Assembly: GCF_900095175.1 (NCBI RefSeq)
Contig: NZ_LT606946.1
Location: forward strand, 1,241,592 to 1,305,591
Direction: 5' to 3'
Source: Polynucleobacter necessarius
GTDB lineage: Bacteria; Pseudomonadota; Gammaproteobacteria; Burkholderiales; Burkholderiaceae
DNA length: 64,000 nucleotides
The notes beneath the pieces are model-generated. The model was not told where the DNA came from, did not search any database, and saw only the letters and a program-made list of their open reading frames with translations. Both the position numbers and the translations under genes were made by a program. Of this stretch, positions 26,361 to 37,326 are shown in pieces. Position 1 is the first letter of the stretch. Each line of letters opens with the position of its first letter.

Positions 26361-27125
26361 TTACTTAGCTGATTCTGGTTTGGAAGCGTTAGCCCTACCC
26401 TGATCCATCAGAGCTTTCATATCGGTAATTGCTTTTTGCCAACCCTTAAAGAGCGCCTCGGCAACAATGGCGTGGCCAATATTGAGTTCGGAGAGTTCGG
26501 TAATGGCAGCCATCGGCATCACATTACCCTCGTGCAAGCCATGACCTGCATTAACTCGCAAGCCAATACTTTTTCCAAACTGCGCTGTTGTTCTTATGCG
26601 CTCGAGCTCTTGCTTCTGTTGATCGCCAGCCAGGTCTGCGTAGCGACCAGTATGTAATTCCACAACGGTTGAACCAACATCTTTAGCTGCCTGAATTTGC
26701 TTTTCTTCTGGATCAATAAAAAGTGAGACTCTGATACCTGCAGCTTTTAACTGCGCAGTGGCTGCTTTGACTGCATCAAAATGTCCCAGCACATCCAAGC
26801 CACCCTCAGTGGTCACCTCCTCACGCTTTTCTGGAACCAGGCATACGTCATGAGGTTGCACTCTACAAGCAATATTGATCATCTCAGGCGTTACGGCGCA
26901 CTCCAAGTTCATACGTGTCTGAACCAAAGGTCGCAAAGCCATCAAATCCGAATCTTTAATATGACGACGGTCCTCACGCAAATGTAAGGTAATTAAGTCA
27001 GCACCCGCCTCTTCGGCTAATCGTGCAGCCTTTAAAGGGTCTGGGTAAACCGTGCCACGCGCATTACGCAAGGTAGCGACATGATCGATGTTGATGCCAA
27101 GCTCAAGCTTTGATTGGGTATTCAT
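26361..27125 (-). CDS. pdxJ: Pyridoxine 5'-phosphate synthase
   Basis: A 254-residue TIM barrel enzyme. [17 protein letters not shown] at the N-terminus, [12 protein letters not shown], and [12 protein letters not shown] near residue 195 carry the known PdxJ active site residues. It condenses 1-deoxyxylulose-5-phosphate with amino-oxo-propyl phosphate in vitamin B6 synthesis. It lies between recO and acpS with a 12-base gap to recO. Confidence 0.97.
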   Translation of the reverse strand: MNTQSKLELGINIDHVATLRNARGTVYPDPLKAARLAEEAGADLITLHLREDRRHIKDSDLMALRPLVQTRMNLECAVTPEMINIACRVQPHDVCLVPEKREEVTTEGGLDVLGHFDAVKAATAQLKAAGIRVSLFIDPEEKQIQAAKDVGSTVVELHTGRYADLAGDQQKQELERIRTTAQFGKSIGLRVNAGHGLHEGNVMPMAAITELSELNIGHAIVAEALFKGWQKAITDMKALMDQGRANASKPESAK

Positions 27126-27137
27126 TAGCTTAGATTA

Positions 27138-27872
27138 CTAGATTTTCTTCAGATCAATCAAAATCTGACGGGTGGTGAGCACTTGATCCTGAAGATGCAA
27201 TCCCAATAAGAAGCGCATGAGCTGTTTACTCTCAGAAAGCGTCTCTTGATCAGAAAAATCTCCCGCTGCAATAGCTAGCAGGGATTTGCCACTCAAGACC
27301 GGCCAGTGTCCCGGATCGTCCCCTTGAGCAGGCCTCACGCCACGCTCTGGCTGATAAACATATTGCTCATTCGAGATGGGGGCGCTATTGGTTTCGACAC
27401 AGCGATCCAGCGCTGCTGCATAACCAGTTTCTTGTAAGAGCGTTAATTCAAAAGGACGTAGAATTTCTTCTAAGCCTTTGGATTCAAATTCAAGATTAGA
27501 TAAAGCAGATATCGTATCGGTGTAATGATCATAGAGTTTTTCGTAGTCATCCTCACGAGCAAGAAATTTTAATAATAACTCATTGAGATAAAAACCGCAT
27601 AAGAGTGCATCCCTAACTAGAGATGGCGTGCCGCCAACCCACTCTGATTTCGTTAAAGTACGCAGCTCGGACTTGCCACTCCAAGAAACCAATAGCGGTT
27701 GAAAGCGCTGCAATACTGGACGGAGGGTTGAGTGCGGACGCTTAGCTCCCTTAGCAATCAAGGCCATTCGGCCATATTGCCGAGTAAAGACGTCCAGAAT
27801 TAAGCTGGTTTCCTTATAAGGAATGCTGTGCAATACAAAAGCAGGTTCGTCAGCAACACGAATGGAGGCCAT
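27138..27872 (-). CDS. recO: DNA repair protein RecO
   Basis: A 244-residue RecO. The N-terminal OB-fold region has FVLHSIPYKETSLILDVFTRQYG and LIAKGAKRPHS; the rest is helical. RecO works with RecR to load RecA on SSB-coated DNA. The zinc-finger cysteines of some RecO proteins are not evident here. It starts 6 bases after era, the conserved order. Confidence 0.93.
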   Translation of the reverse strand: MASIRVADEPAFVLHSIPYKETSLILDVFTRQYGRMALIAKGAKRPHSTLRPVLQRFQPLLVSWSGKSELRTLTKSEWVGGTPSLVRDALLCGFYLNELLLKFLAREDDYEKLYDHYTDTISALSNLEFESKGLEEILRPFELTLLQETGYAAALDRCVETNSAPISNEQYVYQPERGVRPAQGDDPGHWPVLSGKSLLAIAAGDFSDQETLSESKQLMRFLLGLHLQDQVLTTRQILIDLKKI

Positions 27873-27878
27873 GAATGA

Positions 27879-28814
27879 TTACTCTAGACTTTGCGCCCGT
27901 AATTCAGCACGATCATCTGCCCAGCCACGCTTAACCTTGACCCAAGTCTCCAGGAATACCTTCCCATCAAAAAGCTTTTCCATATCAATGCGGGCGTCAG
28001 TTGAAATCTTCTTGAGTCGCTCACCCTTGGCGCCAATAATCATCGCCTTATGGCTATCGCGATCAACCAAAATGGTTGCTGCGATACGGCGCATCTTGCC
28101 ATCCATCTTGAACTGATCAATGACTACTGTGCTGGTGTAAGGCAATTCCTCGCCAGTAAAGCGGAAGACCTTCTCACGTAGGATCTCAGCAGCCAAGAAA
28201 CGCTCGCTGCGATCGGTGATGGTATCGCCATCATATACAGCCGGCGCCTCAGGCAAGTAGTCCTCGAGCACATCTAATAATCTTTCAACATCTCCGGGAC
28301 TCTTAGCGCTCATCGGGACGATTTCAGCGAACTCACACTTCTGATCTTCATGGCCACCTAATTCACACCAAGGACGGGCCATCTCTTTGATAAAGTTGAG
28401 TAATGCTTGATCACGCTCAGAAGGAGTCTGAAAACGACTATTAAATAAATCCAATTTATTTAATACCAAAACAACAGGCAGATCATCTGGCAGCAACTTC
28501 AAAACTTTCTTGTCATCCTCACCAAAGCAACCTGCTTCAACTACAAAGCAAGCTACGTTCACATCCTGCAATGCTGTAGTTACAGTACGGTTTAATGCCT
28601 TGTTGAGGGTGTTCATTAAACGAGTCTGAAAGCCTGGCGTATCAATGAAGATAAACTGCGCTTCTTCGCGATTCTGAATACCTAAAATACGGTGGCGCGT
28701 AGTCTGAGCTTTACGGGAGGTAATACTGATCTTCTGACCAACCAAAGCATTCAAGAGAGTCGATTTGCCCATATTGGGACGACCAACAATGGCGATAGTG
28801 CCGCATCTAAACAC
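27879..28814 (-). CDS. era: GTPase Era
   Basis: A 311-residue ribosome assembly GTPase. The G motifs are GRPNMGKST (G1), DTPGFQ (G3) and NKLD (G4), and the C-terminal KH domain contains [13 protein letters not shown]. Era binds the 3' end of 16S rRNA and couples maturation of the 30S subunit with growth. The G1 motif has Met in place of the more common Val. It begins 2 bases after the rnc stop. Confidence 0.96.
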   Translation of the reverse strand: MFRCGTIAIVGRPNMGKSTLLNALVGQKISITSRKAQTTRHRILGIQNREEAQFIFIDTPGFQTRLMNTLNKALNRTVTTALQDVNVACFVVEAGCFGEDDKKVLKLLPDDLPVVLVLNKLDLFNSRFQTPSERDQALLNFIKEMARPWCELGGHEDQKCEFAEIVPMSAKSPGDVERLLDVLEDYLPEAPAVYDGDTITDRSERFLAAEILREKVFRFTGEELPYTSTVVIDQFKMDGKMRRIAATILVDRDSHKAMIIGAKGERLKKISTDARIDMEKLFDGKVFLETWVKVKRGWADDRAELRAQSLE

Positions 28815-28816
28815 GA

Positions 28817-29608
28817 TTAACCCTTCAGCTTAAGATTTAACTGCTCTTCGGTAGCTACTTTTTTTGCCGCTTTCTTTTTCGCTGACCGAGTCTTTTTAGG
28901 TTTACCCAATTCTTGCGGCAAAGCTTTTAGTGCGGCAATTAAGGCAATTTTCGCGGCTGCCTGTTCTGCTGCACGTCGAGATGCGCCCTCACCCTTAACC
29001 GATACCTTGAGATTCGGTATTAAGCATTCAACCTCAAATTGCTGGTTGTGGGCCGTACCACTTGTACCAGTAACGTTATAAGCAGGTAGTGGCAACTGAT
29101 AACTCTGCAAACACTCTTGCAACAAAGTCTTATCGTCTTTACCCAGAGTCTTAGGGTCAACGTTAGCCAAGATGATGGAATACAGCTTACGAAGACACGT
29201 CTTAGCTGCGTCAAATCCACCATCCAAAAAGATTGCACCGGTGACTGCCTCAAGCGTATCCGCCAGAATAGATGGACGACGGAAGCCACCGCTCTTCAAC
29301 TCGCCCTCGCCTAAGCGTAGATAGTCTGATAGAGATAAGGTTTGAGCAGTTTCATAGAGCGCTTGCTGTTTGACTAAATTAGCTCGAACACGAGAAAGGT
29401 CACCCTCATCTAAATCGGAATAACGCTCATAGAGCATTTCAGCAACAACACAATTCAAAATCGAGTCACCTAAAAACTCAAGGCGCTCATTATTTTTCTT
29501 GCTGTGGCTTCGATGCGTGAGAGCTTGATTCAGTAGCTCTAGCTTTTTAAATGTATAGCCCAGTTGTGCTTGCAGTGGTGCAGTTTCGATGACGGCGCGG
29601 GCATTCAT
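28817..29608 (-). CDS. rnc: Ribonuclease III
   Basis: 263 residues. The RNase III domain has [16 protein letters not shown] (about 41-56) with the catalytic acidic residues, and the C-terminal double-stranded RNA-binding domain covers about 150-220. A Lys/Ala-rich tail ([13 protein letters not shown]) follows. It processes rRNA precursors and structured mRNAs. The ATG at 29608, four bases after the lepB stop, is chosen over a GTG 30 bases upstream inside lepB. Confidence 0.95.
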   Translation of the reverse strand: MNARAVIETAPLQAQLGYTFKKLELLNQALTHRSHSKKNNERLEFLGDSILNCVVAEMLYERYSDLDEGDLSRVRANLVKQQALYETAQTLSLSDYLRLGEGELKSGGFRRPSILADTLEAVTGAIFLDGGFDAAKTCLRKLYSIILANVDPKTLGKDDKTLLQECLQSYQLPLPAYNVTGTSGTAHNQQFEVECLIPNLKVSVKGEGASRRAAEQAAAKIALIAALKALPQELGKPKKTRSAKKKAAKKVATEEQLNLKLKG

Positions 29609-29612
29609 AGCA

Positions 29613-30419
29613 TTACTCGAAGCCGCCAATGCGACCAAGATCTCCGAGATTCAACCAAACAAAGAATGCTTTACCTACGATATTTTTATCCGGCACAAAT
29701 CCCCAGTAACGAGAATCCGCACTATTGTCTCGGTTATCGCCCATAGCAAAGTAATGGCCAGCAGGCACCTTGCAGGTAAGTCCAGCATTAATGTATTGGC
29801 AGTTTTCAAATCCAGGAAAACGTTCTGTAGGGAACATGCCAACAGGTCGATCAGGATGATTCAAGATCTCATGCTGGTTGCCACCCAAGTCTGCAGGAAA
29901 TGTTTCTGAAAAGCGCTTGGCATAACGCATATTTTCTGGGTCAAGGTAAGGCTCGCCGCCGCTGTATTGCAATGGCTGATTATTTACAGTTAAACGCTTA
30001 TCTTGATAAGTAATAGTGTCGCCAGGTATGGCCACCACGCGCTTGATGTAATCAATGGATTCATCGCGCGGATAGCGAAATACCACAACATCACCACGTT
30101 TTGGAGATCCTAAATCAATTACCTTCTGATTGATTACTGGCAAACGAATACCGTAGGTAAATTTATTCACCAGAATAAAGTCGCCAATCTGCAAGGTTGG
30201 AATCATCGAGCCCGATGGAATTTTGAATGGCTCTACGAGAAATGAGCGCAATACAAATACCGCGCAAATTACTGGGAAGAAACCGGCTGTATATTCCAAC
30301 CACAATGGCATGCGATCGATACCAGCCACACGTCTTTGCGGGGCAAAGTAATAACGGTCAGCAATCCATGCAATACCTGAGATCACTACCAAGATAAAAA
30401 GGATGAGGGCAAAATTCAT
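29613..30419 (-). CDS. lepB: Signal peptidase I
   Basis: A 268-residue inner membrane protease. It has two N-terminal membrane segments, catalytic Ser in PSGSMIPTL, and catalytic Lys in the [12 protein letters not shown] segment. The [11 protein letters not shown] box E is near residue 230. It cleaves signal peptides from exported proteins. Its start overlaps the lepA stop by one base, the classic lepA-lepB arrangement. Confidence 0.97.
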   Translation of the reverse strand: MNFALILFILVVISGIAWIADRYYFAPQRRVAGIDRMPLWLEYTAGFFPVICAVFVLRSFLVEPFKIPSGSMIPTLQIGDFILVNKFTYGIRLPVINQKVIDLGSPKRGDVVVFRYPRDESIDYIKRVVAIPGDTITYQDKRLTVNNQPLQYSGGEPYLDPENMRYAKRFSETFPADLGGNQHEILNHPDRPVGMFPTERFPGFENCQYINAGLTCKVPAGHYFAMGDNRDNSADSRYWGFVPDKNIVGKAFFVWLNLGDLGRIGGFE

Positions 30420-32224
30420 TAATCATCTACCTGCAAAATAGCCAAGAAGGCTTCCTGTGGAATCTCCACGTTTCCAACTTGCTTCATGCGCTTCTTACCT
30501 TCTTTTTGCTTCTCTAATAATTTACGTTTACGAGAAATATCGCCGCCATAACACTTAGCCAATACGTTTTTACGTAAGGCCTTCACGTTTTCACGGGCAA
30601 CAATATTGCTACTGATCGCCGCCTGAATAGCGACATCAAACATCTGACGTGGAATAATGCCGCGCATCTTAGCAACCACTTCGCGCCCACGATGCTGACT
30701 ATTGCTACGGTGAACAATTACCGACAGCGCATCAACGCGCTCGCTATTAATGAGGATGTCGACTTTAACCACATCAGCCGGACGATATTCTTTAAACTCG
30801 TAGTCCACTGATGCATAGCCACGCGAGATGGATTTCATCTTGTCAAAGAAATCCAAAACAATCTCAGCCATTGGCAGCTCATAGGTTAACTTCACCTGCC
30901 GACCAAGGTAATTCATATCCATCTGAATGCCGCGCTTACCAACACATAGTGTAATGATCGAACCCACATACTCTTGTGGCATGTACAGATTGACCGTCAC
31001 GATCGGCTCAAGAATCGTATTGATCTTGCTAGCCTCTGGCATCTTCGATGGGTTATCTACCGACAAGATGGTGCCGTCAGACTGCTCAACCTGATACACC
31101 ACCGTTGGTGCAGTAGTGATGAGGTTCATGCCGTACTGACGCTCTAAACGCTCTTGCACAATCTCCATATGGAGAAGGCCCAAGAAGCCGCAGCGGAATC
31201 CAAAACCCAGTGCTTGTGAAACCTCAGGCTCATATAAGAGTGAAGCATCATTTAGCTGTAGCTTCTCTAAAGACTCTCGGAGTTGATCATATTCACTAGA
31301 CTCAACTGGGTATAGACCCGCAAAGACCTGCGGCTTTACTTCTTTAAATCCAGGAAGTGGTTCAGTCGCAGGCACTCGACCTTGTTGCCCAGGTGTATGC
31401 GTAACGGTATCGCCCACCTTGGCAGCTTTTAACTCTTTGATGCCAGCAATCACGAAACCTACCTGACCAGCAGATAACTCTGGGCGATCTACGGACTTCG
31501 GACTAAACACACCAACATGCTCGACCAAATGACTTGAGCCATTTGCCATCAAGGTAATTTTTTCTTTTGGCTTTAAGGTGCCGTTCACAACGCGCACCAG
31601 CATTACCACGCCAACGTAGTTATCAAACCAAGAGTCAATGATCAAAGCCTGCAAAGGATCTGCTGCATTGCCCTTCGGTGGGGGTACGCGCGCAATCATT
31701 TCTTCAATGACATCCTGCACACCTAATCCTGTCTTAGCAGAACAAGTTACTGCGTCTGATGCATCAATACCAATGACATTTTCAATTTCTTTTTTGGCGC
31801 GCTCTGGATCTGCCTGTGGCAAATCAATCTTGTTGAGTACTGGCACAACTTCAACACCCAACTCCAGCGCCATATAGCAGTTAGCAACTGTTTGAGCCTC
31901 AACCCCTTGACTCGCATCCACCACCAAAAGTGCACCTTCACAAGCAGACAGTGAGCGACTCACTTCATATGAAAAGTCGACGTGCCCTGGCGTATCAATC
32001 AAATTGATGTTGTAGGTTTTGCCGTCCTTAGATTTATAAGTTAACGCGGCTGTTTGCGCCTTAATGGTGATACCACGCTCACGCTCGATATCCATCGAGT
32101 CGAGAACTTGGGCTTCCATTTCACGACCAGAGAGACCACCGCAAAGCTGAATAATGCGATCAGCAAGCGTTGATTTGCCGTGATCAATATGGGCGATGAT
32201 AGAAAAATTGCGGATTAAATCCAT
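30419..32224 (-). CDS. lepA: Elongation factor 4 (LepA)
   Basis: A 601-residue translational GTPase. The G motifs [22 protein letters not shown] and NKIDLP are intact, with the RERGITIK switch region and the LepA-specific C-terminal domain ([24 protein letters not shown]). LepA acts on initiating and stalled ribosomes. It starts 144 bases after the mucD stop, with hairpins in between, and overlaps lepB. Confidence 0.98.
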   Translation of the reverse strand: MDLIRNFSIIAHIDHGKSTLADRIIQLCGGLSGREMEAQVLDSMDIERERGITIKAQTAALTYKSKDGKTYNINLIDTPGHVDFSYEVSRSLSACEGALLVVDASQGVEAQTVANCYMALELGVEVVPVLNKIDLPQADPERAKKEIENVIGIDASDAVTCSAKTGLGVQDVIEEMIARVPPPKGNAADPLQALIIDSWFDNYVGVVMLVRVVNGTLKPKEKITLMANGSSHLVEHVGVFSPKSVDRPELSAGQVGFVIAGIKELKAAKVGDTVTHTPGQQGRVPATEPLPGFKEVKPQVFAGLYPVESSEYDQLRESLEKLQLNDASLLYEPEVSQALGFGFRCGFLGLLHMEIVQERLERQYGMNLITTAPTVVYQVEQSDGTILSVDNPSKMPEASKINTILEPIVTVNLYMPQEYVGSIITLCVGKRGIQMDMNYLGRQVKLTYELPMAEIVLDFFDKMKSISRGYASVDYEFKEYRPADVVKVDILINSERVDALSVIVHRSNSQHRGREVVAKMRGIIPRQMFDVAIQAAISSNIVARENVKALRKNVLAKCYGGDISRKRKLLEKQKEGKKRMKQVGNVEIPQEAFLAILQVDD

Positions 32225-32311
32225 AGCGTCTTATTTGGTCTTCAAAAAACGCCTTGTCAGAACGCACCACAATGATGCGCTGCAAAAAGCCGTCTTAAAG
32301 TGATTGTAATG

Positions 32312-32367
32312 GGTGGCGCCAAAATAGCGCCAAACCCGTTTATTTCGTCCAAAAACCCTGGTTTTGG
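32312..32367 (-). other. Paired hairpins between mucD and lepA
   Basis: On the minus strand, right after the mucD stop, CCAAAACC pairs with GGTTTTTGG. Further on GGGTTTGGCGC pairs with GCGCCACCC across TATTTTG. Neither has a convincing T-run, so they may be weak terminators or RNA processing and stability elements. Confidence 0.4.
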
Positions 32368-32368
32368 C

Positions 32369-33814
32369 TTATTTTGACCTTACGGGAATAATCATGGTGC
32401 TATCAGCCCGACGGACAAAAACTGGGACTGACTTATTAGAATCCAAGCCCTTTACCAACCTCTCAAACTGCTTTACTCCGGTAATGTCAGTATCCGCAAT
32501 CCGAATGATCACATCCCCAGGACGCACTCCTGCACGCGCCAAAGGACCGTCGCCCAAACCGGTAACCTCAACGCCCCCACGGATATTCAACTCTTTCTTC
32601 CTGCTATCTGAGAGCTCAGCAACTGCCACTCCAAGAGAATTGGCATTTCCATTGGAGGACCCAGATTTATCAGCATTCTTCACAGCAGCAACAGCTTCAG
32701 TATCGGCTACAGTTACCATCAAATCCCTAGAGCTTCCTTTACGCCAGACCTGCACTGACGCGCTGGTTCCCGGCTTAGTTTCTCCAACAGCTCTTGGCAG
32801 GTCAGTAGACTTTGCAATATCACGGCCATTGAAACTGAGAATCACATCGCCAGACTCAATCCCACCTGCAGCTGCCGGACCACCTGGCTCAACGTTCCGA
32901 ACATAAGCACCGCGCGGCTTACCTAAGCCTAAACTTTCAGCAATCTGTTTAGTCATCTCACCTAAAGCAACACCAATACGACCACGCGACATTTTTCCAT
33001 TGGTACGCAATTGATCTGCAACGCGCATCGCTTCATCAATTGGGATGGCAAAGGAGATACCCATGTATCCGCCAGAGCGACTAAAGATTTGTGAGTTAAT
33101 GCCAATCACCTGTCCAGCGGTGTTTAACAAGGGGCCACCAGAGTTACCTGGATTGACCGCCACGTCAGTCTGAATGAAGGGCAAGTAATCACCAGTATCA
33201 CGACTCTTGGCGGACACGATGCCAGCCGTCACGGTATTTTCTAAGCCAAATGGAGAGCCAATCGCTAATACCCACTCACCCACTCTCACGCGAGAAGAAT
33301 CGCCGAGTGGCAACTTAGGCAAATCACGCGCATCAATTTTGACCACCGCCACATCGGTACGCTTATCCATACCCAATAATTTGGCCTTGTACTCCCACTT
33401 ATCGGTCAAAGTCACGTAAATGGTGTTCGCACCCTCAACCACGTGAGCATTTGTCAAAATCAAGCCATTGGATTCAATAATGAAACCGGAACCTACGCCG
33501 CGATCAGCCTCTTGCGGCTTACCGGGATTTGGTTGAGCTTGTTTAGGTCCGTTAGGCATTCCTGGAATAGGTACACCAAAGAAACGACGAAAGAATTCCG
33601 CTTGATCCTCTGGCATTCCCGGGATACCACCCTGGGCTTGCTGCTGCATTACTTTTTCAGTAGTTCGAATATTGACTACTGCTGGACTAGCACGTTCCAC
33701 CAGATCAGCAAAATCTGGAATAGAAACCCGAGGACTCTGAGCGGAGGCCTGAGAAATGAATGCAAATTGCCCCAAGCTGAAGATAGCCAAGAGCCTAATA
33801 AGGTACTTTTTCAT
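32369..33814 (-). CDS. mucD: Periplasmic serine protease of the Do/MucD (DegP) family
   Basis: A 481-residue exported protease with signal peptide (cleavage near ASAQS, residue 26). The trypsin-like domain carries the triad in NAHVV (His), TDVAVVKI (Asp) and GNSGGPL (Ser). Two PDZ domains follow (about 285-380 and 395-475). These proteases degrade or refold damaged envelope proteins. In many betaproteobacteria the gene follows rpoE-rseA-rseB; here it follows fabF directly. It is transcribed toward lepA. Confidence 0.93.
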   Translation of the reverse strand: MKKYLIRLLAIFSLGQFAFISQASAQSPRVSIPDFADLVERASPAVVNIRTTEKVMQQQAQGGIPGMPEDQAEFFRRFFGVPIPGMPNGPKQAQPNPGKPQEADRGVGSGFIIESNGLILTNAHVVEGANTIYVTLTDKWEYKAKLLGMDKRTDVAVVKIDARDLPKLPLGDSSRVRVGEWVLAIGSPFGLENTVTAGIVSAKSRDTGDYLPFIQTDVAVNPGNSGGPLLNTAGQVIGINSQIFSRSGGYMGISFAIPIDEAMRVADQLRTNGKMSRGRIGVALGEMTKQIAESLGLGKPRGAYVRNVEPGGPAAAGGIESGDVILSFNGRDIAKSTDLPRAVGETKPGTSASVQVWRKGSSRDLMVTVADTEAVAAVKNADKSGSSNGNANSLGVAVAELSDSRKKELNIRGGVEVTGLGDGPLARAGVRPGDVIIRIADTDITGVKQFERLVKGLDSNKSVPVFVRRADSTMIIPVRSK

Positions 33815-33885
33815 AATGCTATAGACCTACTTGGTAAAAACCAACAAATGAAGATACAAAGAAAGGTGGAAACCCAGTATGTATA

Positions 33886-35133
33886 TTAGGTCAATTTGCC
33901 AAAAATCAAGGTACCGTTAGTACCCCCAAAGCCAAAGTTGTTTTTGACGGCATGGTCAATCCTCACATCACGAGCAGTATTGGCGCAGTAGTCCAAATCA
34001 CACTCAGAATCTTGATTGAAGATGTTGATTGTCGGTGGAGACTTTTGATTGTGTAAAGCCAGAATGGTAAAGACAGATTCCAAGCCGCCAGCGCCACCCA
34101 GGAGGTGACCAGTCATTGACTTGGTGGAGTTAATCAAAGTCTTCTTGGCATGGTCGCCAAGAGCCGCTTTAATAGCCCCGGTTTCATTCTTATCACCCAA
34201 GGGCGTAGAAGTTCCGTGCGCATTGATGTATTGAATCTGATCGGCATTTAAGCCGGCATCACGCATGGCATTCACCATACAACGACGTGGACCATCCATA
34301 TTTGGGGCAGTCATGTGATACGCATCACCACTCATACCAAAGCCCAAGAGCTCGCAGTAGATTTTTGCGCCACGGGCTTTAGCGTGCTCGTACTCTTCAA
34401 GCACAACAACGCCAGCACCCTCCCCTAGAACGAAACCATCACGGTCCCTATCCCATGGACGAGAAGCAGTAGCAGGATCATCATTGCGAGTAGACAGAGC
34501 TCTCGCAGAAGCAAAACCACCAACACCCAATGCAGAAATCGTAGATTCAGCGCCACCAGCAACCATCACATCGGCATCGCCGTACTGAATTAAGCGAGCT
34601 GCTAAGCCAATGCTATGCAAGCCAGTAGTACAAGCCGTCACTGCAGCAACGTTTGGACCTTTGAGACTGAACAAGATGCTGAGATGACCAGAAATCATAT
34701 TAATGATTGAACCTGGTACAAAGAATGGCGAGATGCGACGAGGTCCACGAGCCAACAACTCAGCGCCGGTCTCTTCAATCATCGGCAAACCACCGATACC
34801 TGAACCAACCATAACGCCAACGCGCTCGGCGTTCTCTTCTGTTATCTGTAAACCACTGTCACGAATTGCTTGCGTACCAGCAACGATGCCATAATGGATA
34901 AAGGTATCCATATGACGCGCTTCTTTGGCAGAAGCATATTCTTCGACATTGAAATCTTTCACCTCGCCGGCGAAATGCACGCTCAGCGGAGTGTGGTCAA
35001 ACTTTGTGATGGTAGCAATGCCTGATTTGCCCGCGAGCAAATTAGACCAAGCTACATCAACCGAGTTGCCAACTGGTGAAATAAGGCCAAGGCCGGTAAC
35101 TACAACCCGGCGGCGGCCATTTGATGCTGACAC
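33886..35133 (-). CDS. fabF: 3-oxoacyl-ACP synthase II
   Basis: A 415-residue condensing enzyme with Cys in [11 protein letters not shown], His in [11 protein letters not shown] and His in [10 protein letters not shown], the complete Cys-His-His triad. It elongates acyl chains using malonyl-ACP. It starts 28 bases after acpP. The fabD-fabG-acpP-fabF order is standard. Confidence 0.97.
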   Translation of the reverse strand: MSASNGRRRVVVTGLGLISPVGNSVDVAWSNLLAGKSGIATITKFDHTPLSVHFAGEVKDFNVEEYASAKEARHMDTFIHYGIVAGTQAIRDSGLQITEENAERVGVMVGSGIGGLPMIEETGAELLARGPRRISPFFVPGSIINMISGHLSILFSLKGPNVAAVTACTTGLHSIGLAARLIQYGDADVMVAGGAESTISALGVGGFASARALSTRNDDPATASRPWDRDRDGFVLGEGAGVVVLEEYEHAKARGAKIYCELLGFGMSGDAYHMTAPNMDGPRRCMVNAMRDAGLNADQIQYINAHGTSTPLGDKNETGAIKAALGDHAKKTLINSTKSMTGHLLGGAGGLESVFTILALHNQKSPPTINIFNQDSECDLDYCANTARDVRIDHAVKNNFGFGGTNGTLIFGKLT

Positions 35134-35161
35134 AGTAATAGCTTTTAACTAAGCTAGGGAA

Positions 35162-35401
35162 TTAACCCTGAGCTTTTGACTGAGCAAAATCGATAGCGAG
35201 CTGAACAGTAGTAATTTTTTCAGCTTCTTCATCCGGAATTTCAATCCCGAACTCATCTTCCAAAGCCATTACCAATTCAACAGTGTCAAGAGAGTCTGCG
35301 CCTAAGTCATTCACAAAAGAAGATTCATTCTTGATCTCTGCTTCTGCGACGCCCAATTGCTCAGCGACGATCTTCTTAACGCGTTGTTCGATGTTATCCA
35401 T
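35162..35401 (-). CDS. acpP: Acyl carrier protein
   Basis: 79 residues, very acidic, with the phosphopantetheine attachment serine S37 in [14 protein letters not shown] strong GGGGGAA ribosome site sits before the ATG at 35401; a longer in-frame start upstream is not needed. It carries growing acyl chains for the neighbouring fab enzymes. Confidence 0.98.
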   Translation of the reverse strand: MDNIEQRVKKIVAEQLGVAEAEIKNESSFVNDLGADSLDTVELVMALEDEFGIEIPDEEAEKITTVQLAIDFAQSKAQG

Positions 35402-35503
35402 TAATTCCCCCAAGGGTTGTAAAAAAACGATGAAAAGGATTTTATCAGCTTGGCGAGCTAAATTAGTAAATCCGCCCAAAAATGATCAAATTTTTGCCTT
35501 ATT

Positions 35504-36247
35504 TTAGGCCAAATAGAGGCCGCCATTAACGTGTAAGGCGTTACCCGTAATGTATCCAGCGGCTGGAGAGGCTAAAAATGCCACTGCCTGAGCCACATCT
35601 TCCGGACTACCTAGGCGAGCTAAAGGAATGTTCGCTTTTAGCGAATTTTGCTGCTCTTCGCTCAAAGCGCGGGTCATATCGGTATCAATAAAGCCAGGAG
35701 CTACACAATTGACAGTGATGTTACGGCTACCGATTTCGCGTGCCAAAGCACGAGTCATGCCAGAAACACCTGCTTTAGCAGCGGCGTAATTTGCCTGTCC
35801 AGGGTTGCCCATATGGCCAACAATCGAGGTGATGTTAATAATGCGTCCACCGCGAGCTTTCATCATGGGGCGCATTACTGCCTGTGACAAACGAAAAACA
35901 GCGCTTAAATTGGTATCGATTACATCGGTCCATTCATCTGTTTTCATGCGCATGGCTAAGTTATCGCGGGTAATACCTGCGTTATTCACCAAAATATTGA
36001 TGCCGCCAAAATCCTTCACGATTAAATCAATGATGTCTTCGCAAGCCTTTGGATCGGTCACATTTAATACCTCGCCACGACCACCACTCGCTTGTAAACG
36101 CGTATTGATTGCTTTAGCGCCATCCTCAGACGTGGCAGTACCAATTACTTTGGCACCACATTTCACTAACTCATCTGCAATAGCCTGACCAATACCGCGC
36201 GATGCGCCCGTCACCAGTGCAATTTGTCCGCTTAAGTCGAGATTCAT
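35504..36247 (-). CDS. fabG: 3-oxoacyl-ACP reductase
   Basis: A 247-residue short-chain dehydrogenase. TGASRGIGQAIA binds NADPH, and Ser in NITSIVG with YAAAK supplies the catalytic Ser-Tyr-Lys set. It reduces 3-oxoacyl-ACP in each elongation round. The ATG at 36247 gives the normal FabG start; the open frame extends farther upstream into fabD but has no matching residues. Confidence 0.97.
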   Translation of the reverse strand: MNLDLSGQIALVTGASRGIGQAIADELVKCGAKVIGTATSEDGAKAINTRLQASGGRGEVLNVTDPKACEDIIDLIVKDFGGINILVNNAGITRDNLAMRMKTDEWTDVIDTNLSAVFRLSQAVMRPMMKARGGRIINITSIVGHMGNPGQANYAAAKAGVSGMTRALAREIGSRNITVNCVAPGFIDTDMTRALSEEQQNSLKANIPLARLGSPEDVAQAVAFLASPAAGYITGNALHVNGGLYLA

Positions 36248-36299
36248 AATTATCTTCCGTTGTTTCTTTGTTATTTCTTTTGATTTCTTATTCGTATTT

Positions 36300-37235
36300 T
36301 TACTTAACCGCAGCCAATGCCTCGTTGAGACTGACTTCATCAAAAATAGGCAAGCCAACCACATTCTCATTGATGCGCTTAGTCAGCCCAGCCAATACCT
36401 TGCCAGGGCCACACTCAATCACTTGAGTGATGCCTTGTTGTGCCATGGCATTGATTGTTTCTTGCCAACGAACTGGCTTAGCAGCTTGACGCACTAAGGC
36501 ATCCTTAATCGCGGCTGGATCATTGAGAACATTCACACCAACGTTGTTGACCACAGAAATAGTGGGGACCTTAAATTCAATATCAGCCAAATAGCCTTTG
36601 AGTTTTTCTGAAGCGGGCTGCAGCAATGATGAGTGAAACGGTGCAGATACGGGTAATGGCAAAGCGCGTTTTGCGCCAGCTGCCTTGAGCAATTCGCAAG
36701 CCTTAGTCACTGCATCGCTACCACCTGCAATAACCACTTGCCCTGGCGCATTGAAGTTCACTGCTTCCACTACGCCACCAGATGCAGCAGCAGCTTCGGC
36801 GCAAACAGTTTTCACAATTGCATCATCCAAGCCCAAGATCGCAGCCATGCCGCCAGTACCAACTGGTACCGCTGTTTGCATTGCTTCAGCACGAAAGCGC
36901 ACCAAAGGCACTGCATCCTTAAAAGAGATTACGCCAGCAGCAACCAAAGCGGAGTATTCACCAAGGCTATGACCAGCCATCATCTGAGGAACGGCGCCAC
37001 CAGAGGCCAACCAAGCGCGATAAAACGCGATCGCTGCAGTCAACATCACTGGCTGAGTGTTGGTAGTTAAGGACAATGCTTCAGCAGGGCCCTCAGCAAT
37101 GAGTTTTGCAATATCTTCACCCAAAGCTTCTGAAGCCTCTTGAAGGGTCGCACGCACTTCAGGGCGATTAGCAATCATGTTGAGCATCCCCACTGATTGG
37201 GAACCTTGGCCAGGGAATACAAATGCAAATGTCAT
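36300..37235 (-). CDS. fabD: Malonyl CoA-ACP transacylase
   Basis: A 311-residue acyltransferase. FAFVFPGQGSQ starts it, the active site serine is in AGHSLGEYSAL, and the GRxxP-like and AxxFHSS (SAPFHSSLL) segments match FabD. It loads malonyl groups from CoA onto ACP. It lies 81 bases after fabH, and a 13-bp tandem repeat occupies most of the gap. Confidence 0.97.
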   Translation of the reverse strand: MTFAFVFPGQGSQSVGMLNMIANRPEVRATLQEASEALGEDIAKLIAEGPAEALSLTTNTQPVMLTAAIAFYRAWLASGGAVPQMMAGHSLGEYSALVAAGVISFKDAVPLVRFRAEAMQTAVPVGTGGMAAILGLDDAIVKTVCAEAAAASGGVVEAVNFNAPGQVVIAGGSDAVTKACELLKAAGAKRALPLPVSAPFHSSLLQPASEKLKGYLADIEFKVPTISVVNNVGVNVLNDPAAIKDALVRQAAKPVRWQETINAMAQQGITQVIECGPGKVLAGLTKRINENVVGLPIFDEVSLNEALAAVK

Positions 37236-37274
37236 ATGAATAATCGCTGAATAATAGTTATGAATATATTTTTA

Positions 37275-37326
37275 GCTTTAGCGCTTTGCTTTAGTGTTTT
37301 ACTTTAGTGCTTTGCTTTAGTATTTA
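37275..37326. repeat. 13-bp tandem repeat, four copies, between fabH and fabD
   Basis: Four consecutive 13-base units: GCTTTAGCGCTTT, GCTTTAGTGTTTT, ACTTTAGTGCTTT and GCTTTAGTATTTA. The last unit contains the fabH stop codon. Copies differ by one to four bases. Confidence 0.8.

Noticed and set aside
27138..33814. Insertion sequence or phage genes in the long minus-strand run
   Set aside because: Every open frame with protein features matches a core gene, and no transposase, integrase or terminal inverted repeats were seen anywhere in the window.
37275..37326. Possible CRISPR array at the short repeats
   Set aside because: Units are 13 bases, directly adjacent, without spacers or cas genes.
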